A stretch of DNA of 64,000 nt from Rhodoferax koreense (GTDB lineage Bacteria > Pseudomonadota > Gammaproteobacteria > Burkholderiales > Burkholderiaceae_C), in assembly GCF_001955695.1 (NCBI RefSeq), contig NZ_CP019238.1:1-64000 (forward strand), written 5' to 3'. Below, piece after piece: positions 60,881-64,000 of this stretch. The notes beneath the pieces were generated by a model, which saw only the letters and a list, made by a program, of their open reading frames with translations, searched no databases and was not told where the DNA came from. The stretch's first letter is position 1; each line of letters opens with the position of its first letter. A program made the position numbers and the translations under genes.

Positions 60881-61002
60881 GATGCTTCTCCAGAAGAGTG
60901 CAGGGATTTGCACAGTGGAGAAGGTACGCAGGCAGACTTAGCTCGCACTGAGCCGGGAAGTTTTCGCTCTCGCCGATGTAGTGTTATCGACTTCTAATAA
61001 TT
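60881..61002 (-). promoter_or_regulatory. Probable promoter region of the eight-gene cargo operon
   Basis: The 122 bases between the PepSY-like gene and the Tn402-type inverted repeat are the only sizeable upstream space of the operon. I could not pick out a reliable -35/-10 pair or regulator repeats; a CAGTGCGAGCTAAGTCT stretch near 60940 is one weak candidate. Confidence 0.45.
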
Positions 61003-61028
61003 GGTGCAGTCGTCTTCTGAAAATGACA
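61003..61028 (-). repeat. Tn402/Tn5053-type terminal inverted repeat of the cargo transposon
   Basis: Identical to 3556-3581. It marks the right edge of the transposon whose left edge was lost near IS1071 and the IS91-type element. It lies 81 bases before the presumed parA start codon, i.e. in the parA promoter/res area. Confidence 0.87.
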
Positions 61029-61109
61029 GATAAATCGCATGACGGCCTTTTTGGCCGGGGGTAGCATGACCGGACACTTTGCGTATACCCAAAATGACCG
61101 GAGGAACCC

Positions 61110-61140
61110 ATGACCAGCCGCAACGGCTACTTCCCAGGCA
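61110..61140 (+). pseudogene. parA: 5' fragment of parA (second copy)
   Basis: Same as 3663-3693: ATG, ten codons, then the Tn402-ended element. Confidence 0.8.
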
Positions 61141-61200
61141 TGTCATTTTCAGAAGGCGACTGCACGGAATGTCAGGAGTCGGCTGCACGGCCTGTCGGGG

Positions 61201-61385
61201 CTATTTTTTGCGGGAGCGTTCCATGTGCAGAACAGCGTCAAGCAATGCCATTGAATCGCAGGTGTCGGATGCGTAGACCGTGCGCGTCCTTGGGTCATAC
61301 GACACCATGACGAACGGGTCTGAGGTACGTTCCGTGCTCCGGGGCGCTTGACGCTTGGAGCGGTAGGTTCTGCATACCTCCCTCT
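61201..61385 (-). pseudogene. 3' part of the split 127-residue gene (second copy)
   Basis: Same as 3754-3938. Confidence 0.75.
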
Positions 61386-61424
61386 TGACCTTGCCCCTGT
61401 TTGCTGGAGTTCTTAGCCCACGGA

Positions 61425-62294
61425 TTACGCGGCCTTTTTACGCTGTGCCTCGTACCAGCGTTGCTCATATTGCATCGGGCTGAGGTATCCCAGCGTCGAA
61501 TGCAATCGTCGGTGATTGTAGAAAGCCATCCAGTCCAGCACCGCGTCCATGGCCTCACGCCGGGTAGCGAACTTCCTGCCGTACAGGCTGGCCGTTTTCA
61601 ATCTGCCCCAGAAGCTTTCGGTCGGTGCATTGTCCCAGCAGTTACCCTTCCTGCTCATCGATGAGCGCATCTCCCAGACACGTAGCGTGTCCTGGAATTC
61701 GTGGCTGCAATATTGACTGCCACGGTCGCTGTGGAAGATGAGGCCAGCCTCAGGGCGGCGCCGGAACCACGCCATGGTGAGCGCATCCTTGACTAGACTG
61801 GCTTGCATATGGGCTTGCATGCTCCAGCCCACCACCTGACGGCTGAACAAATCAATGACGCCCGCCAGGTACAACCACCCCTCGTCGGTAGCGATGTAGG
61901 TGATGTCGCCACTCCACAACCGGTTGGGCGCCTCGGGATTGAAGCGCCGCTGCACGAGGTCGGGCGCCACCGGCAGACTGTGCCGGCTATCCGTGGTCAC
62001 CACGAATTTGCGCTTGGTCTTGGCTTTGATGCCGTGCTGCTGCATCAGGTGACGTACCCGCTCTTTACCGACACGAATCCCGCGTGCAAGCAGCTCCTTG
62101 TGCATACGCGGCCAGCCGTACTCCTGCTTGACCTCTATGTGAATTGCACGCATGTGGGCCAGTAAGGCTTCGTCGCTATGGCGGCCAGCAGGCCCTGGGC
62201 GAGCAGCGTCACGGCGGCGCTGCCAGACAAAATAGCCACTGGCGCTGACCTCCAGCACTTCGCAGGAGATGCTCACTGGATACTGGTTTCTCAT
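61425..62294 (-). CDS. IS3-family OrfB (second copy)
   Basis: Same as 3978-4847, with the D130/D190/E226 triad. Confidence 0.92.
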   Translation of the reverse strand: MRNQYPVSISCEVLEVSASGYFVWQRRRDAARPGPAGRHSDEALLAHMRAIHIEVKQEYGWPRMHKELLARGIRVGKERVRHLMQQHGIKAKTKRKFVVTTDSRHSLPVAPDLVQRRFNPEAPNRLWSGDITYIATDEGWLYLAGVIDLFSRQVVGWSMQAHMQASLVKDALTMAWFRRRPEAGLIFHSDRGSQYCSHEFQDTLRVWEMRSSMSRKGNCWDNAPTESFWGRLKTASLYGRKFATRREAMDAVLDWMAFYNHRRLHSTLGYLSPMQYEQRWYEAQRKKAA

Positions 62295-62617
62295 TTGGTA
62301 AATCCAGGCGTACCTCGCAGCGTGTCCTGCGCGAAGTACGCCGCGGCTTTTTTTGCGATGTCTCGCTCCATTCGAAGCCTGGCAACCTCAGCACGCAGGC
62401 GCGCCAGCTCCATTTGCTCAGGCGTGACGGATGCAGGTCTGTCTCCTACACCGCCCACATCACCCTTGGCGCCGCGGCGTACCCAGTTGCTCAGGCTGGC
62501 CTTGGGGATACCCAATACCTTGGCTGTGGCAGCAATGGATTGCCCACCCTTGACCTGACGCACCGCCTCCAATTTGTATTCCCGCGTGTACTGCGCTCGA
62601 ACTTGCTTGTCTGACAT
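62291..62617 (-). CDS. IS3-family OrfA (second copy)
   Basis: Same as 4844-5170. Confidence 0.9.
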   Translation of the reverse strand: MSDKQVRAQYTREYKLEAVRQVKGGQSIAATAKVLGIPKASLSNWVRRGAKGDVGGVGDRPASVTPEQMELARLRAEVARLRMERDIAKKAAAYFAQDTLRGTPGFTK

Positions 62618-62681
62618 TTCTTGACTCCTTGGTCGTATTTTGAACAAGGCTCAAGAACTCCACTTTCCGGGGGCAAGGTCA

Positions 62682-62883
62682 TCTTTTCGGCAAGCTGCTG
62701 GCCGATCTTCTTCCAGTCAAAGAGATAGTCGGGATACAACCGGCGCATGTCTCGCTTGTCCTGCGGCTCAAGCGTGTAATTGCGAATCCGCATGATGTTG
62801 TAATTGCTCCTGCCGACTTTGACCGTGAGATAGCAAAAGCCCTTTCTGGTCGTGACGAAGGCACTGCTTTGCTTGCGGCTCAT
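62682..62883 (-). pseudogene. 5' part of the split 127-residue gene (second copy)
   Basis: Same as 5235-5436. Confidence 0.75.
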
Positions 62884-63443
62884 GGTTGCTCGCTCCCGCC
62901 TTGCAGCGCGGCGTATAGGGCCGTCTTGCTCACCTTGAGCCGTGTAGCAGCCTCCCGGACGTTCAGCCCGTTGGCAATATGCTCCTGCGCCCGCTGCAAC
63001 TTGTCGGCAGTGACAACCGGCTTGCGCCCGCCCTTGCGCCCGCGAGCGGCGGCAGCGGTCAGCCCGGCCTTGGTGCGCTCACGGATCAAGTCGCGCTCGA
63101 ACTGGCCCAGCGCGCCGAACACGTGGAAGATGAGCCGCCCGCCCGGTGTGGTGGTGTCAATGCTTTCTGTCAGCGACCGGAAGCCGACGCCACGCGCTTC
63201 CAGCGCGCCGATTGTCTCGATGAGGTGTGGCATCGAGCGCCCGAGCCGATCCAGCCGCCAGACGGCCAGCACGTCGCCGTCGCGCAGATAGGCCAGCGCG
63301 GCGGCCAAGCCGGGCCTGTCGGCCTTGGCCCCGGAAGCCGTGTCCTCAAAGACGCGCTCGCAGCCCGCCTTGCGCAGTGCATCCGTCTGCAAGGCGGTGT
63401 CCTGTTCAGCCGTCGATACCCGCGCATAGCCGATGAGTGCCAT
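62880..63443 (-). CDS. tnpR: Serine resolvase of the Tn402-ended element (second copy)
   Basis: Same as 5433-5996. Confidence 0.92.
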   Translation of the reverse strand: MALIGYARVSTAEQDTALQTDALRKAGCERVFEDTASGAKADRPGLAAALAYLRDGDVLAVWRLDRLGRSMPHLIETIGALEARGVGFRSLTESIDTTTPGGRLIFHVFGALGQFERDLIRERTKAGLTAAAARGRKGGRKPVVTADKLQRAQEHIANGLNVREAATRLKVSKTALYAALQGGSEQP

Positions 63444-63678
63444 TACCGCCCCTTTTGTCCGTTTTTCCGTCCGCCTATCATAATGTCCGACAACCCGTTA
63501 TTCAAGCGCATTGCCGGACAGTGACCGGCTTGGCCGACTAATGATCGTTTGACGGACAAGGCGGCGCATGTGCCGCCATCCCGGCGCAATGGAACAGCGA
63601 ACCGACTTAAGCCGGAACCGCCGAAAATTCCGGCGCGATACCGAGTAAGCCGGAATCCCAGATTTTTCCGGCACCGGG

Positions 63679-63999
63679 TCAAATAACGCCAACGACCAAC
63701 AGGAGCGCCCTATCTATTGCTTTCATTCGCTCATCGTCGAGGCGGCCAAACGGTTCACTGATTTTGGTGCGCGGTAGCGTCGAGAGCTTGTCCACCATAA
63801 CTTGCGATAGTGCGCGCAGCCCGTTAGCTGGATTCGGTTCCACGGTGACGCGAAACGCGGCATTGCGCAGGTCGCTTGTCACTGGGCACAGCACAACGCT
63901 TTCCAAGTCGGTTAGTAGGTCTGATTGAACGATCAGGGCTGGTCGTGGTTTGCCGTAGTCACCCTGCAATGAAACCGTCACGAGGTCGCCTCGCTGCAT
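63679..63999 (-). CDS. MazF/PemK-family toxin (second copy)
   Basis: Same as 6232-6552. The start codon is the last complete codon of the window, so the antitoxin is not seen in this copy. Confidence 0.9.
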   Translation of the reverse strand: MQRGDLVTVSLQGDYGKPRPALIVQSDLLTDLESVVLCPVTSDLRNAAFRVTVEPNPANGLRALSQVMVDKLSTLPRTKISEPFGRLDDERMKAIDRALLLVVGVI

Positions 64000-64000
64000 C

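Larger units (their letters stand above)
61386..62681 (-). mobile_element. IS3-family element (second copy)
   Basis: Same as 3939-5234, flanked by TCT on both sides. Confidence 0.88.
57441..64000. repeat. Terminal direct repeat, copy 2 (same DNA as 1-6553)
   Basis: This is the intact version of the overlapping block. Its genes all have open frames, and IS and inverted-repeat positions equal copy 1 plus 57447. The repeat runs to the last base of the window, so whether the contig continues is not visible. Confidence 0.93.
61141..64000. mobile_element. Tn402-ended element, second copy, cut by window end
   Basis: Same element as 3694-6985, up to the start codon of the toxin gene. Its right inverted repeat and antitoxin lie beyond the window. 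Confidence 0.85.

Noticed and set aside
48962..61028. Antibiotic, mercury or catabolic resistance cargo
   Set aside because: No beta-lactamase, mer, sul, qac, integrase or degradation gene was found; the only non-mobile cargo is the envelope operon and the lpd fragment.
1..64000. A real 6.5-kb tandem or dispersed duplication with diverged, decaying genes in copy 1
   Set aside because: All differences are short indels at one contig end, with no substitutions noticed, and the repeat boundaries coincide with the window ends.

Overview
The window holds an essentially complete IncP-1 conjugative plasmid, most likely of the beta (R751-like) branch, read slightly more than once round. Bases 1-6553 are repeated at 57441-64000. 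The two copies differ only by nine short indels, all inside the first 2.6 kb, and those indels break genes that are intact in the second copy. The simplest reading is an untrimmed circular contig with an error-rich start; the implied circle is about 57,447 bp. The GC-rich GCCG/CGGC-biased backbone, an IS1071 copy and a fragment of a beta-proteobacterial-looking lpd gene suggest a Burkholderiales-type host, but the plasmid type itself is broad host range. No antibiotic, mercury or catabolic gene was recognised.

Backbone, left to right: parA resolvase (7056-7811), upf31.0 methylase, upf30.5, and the leftward mating-pair-formation operon trbB-trbP (22013 down to 9089), headed by its regulator trbA. 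Then come ssb and trfA (22799-24407), oriV with nine direct iterons plus one inverted outlier (24643-25715), a ParDE-type toxin-antitoxin pair, and the stable-inheritance/control region klcA-klcB-korC, kleA-B-E-F, korA-incC-korB, kfrA-B-C (26310-34748). Last is the transfer region traM-L-K / oriT / traJ-I-H-G-F-E-D-C (34951-48816). Eleven perfect KorB operators (TTTAGCSGCTAAA) and one degenerate one, five KorA-type sites and two KorC operators tie replication, maintenance and transfer into one regulatory network, as in RK2 and R751.

All accessory DNA (about 15.5 kb on the circle) lies in the known insertion hotspot between traC and parA. From traC it reads: IS1071 (exactly 3204 bp, no target duplication); a 3' fragment of lpd; an IS91/ISCR-type transposase gene with a LexA-like palindrome touching its start codon; a 5'-truncated Tn402/Tn5053-family resolvase gene (tniR); an eight-gene leftward operon; and a Tn402-type inverted repeat at 61003-61028. 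The operon encodes, in transcription order, a PepSY-like protein, a PAP2 phosphatase, a COG4705-like membrane protein, a lipoprotein, a second COG4705-like membrane protein, an OmpR-type regulator, its sensor kinase and a small EamA transporter. It is the most likely undescribed system in the window and looks like an envelope-stress or cation-response cargo. I infer that from family membership only.

A second, complete Tn402-ended element (3694-6985) follows 112 bp later. It has 25-bp inverted repeats, a 5-bp AGGCA duplication, its own serine resolvase and a MazEF-type pair, but no transposase. It sits in codon 11 of parA. It was in turn hit by an IS3-family element (3939-5234, TCT duplication) that splits a small gene whose frame is restored by removing the IS. 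Two independent Tn402-type ends at parA and its upstream region fit the known res-site preference of this transposon family.
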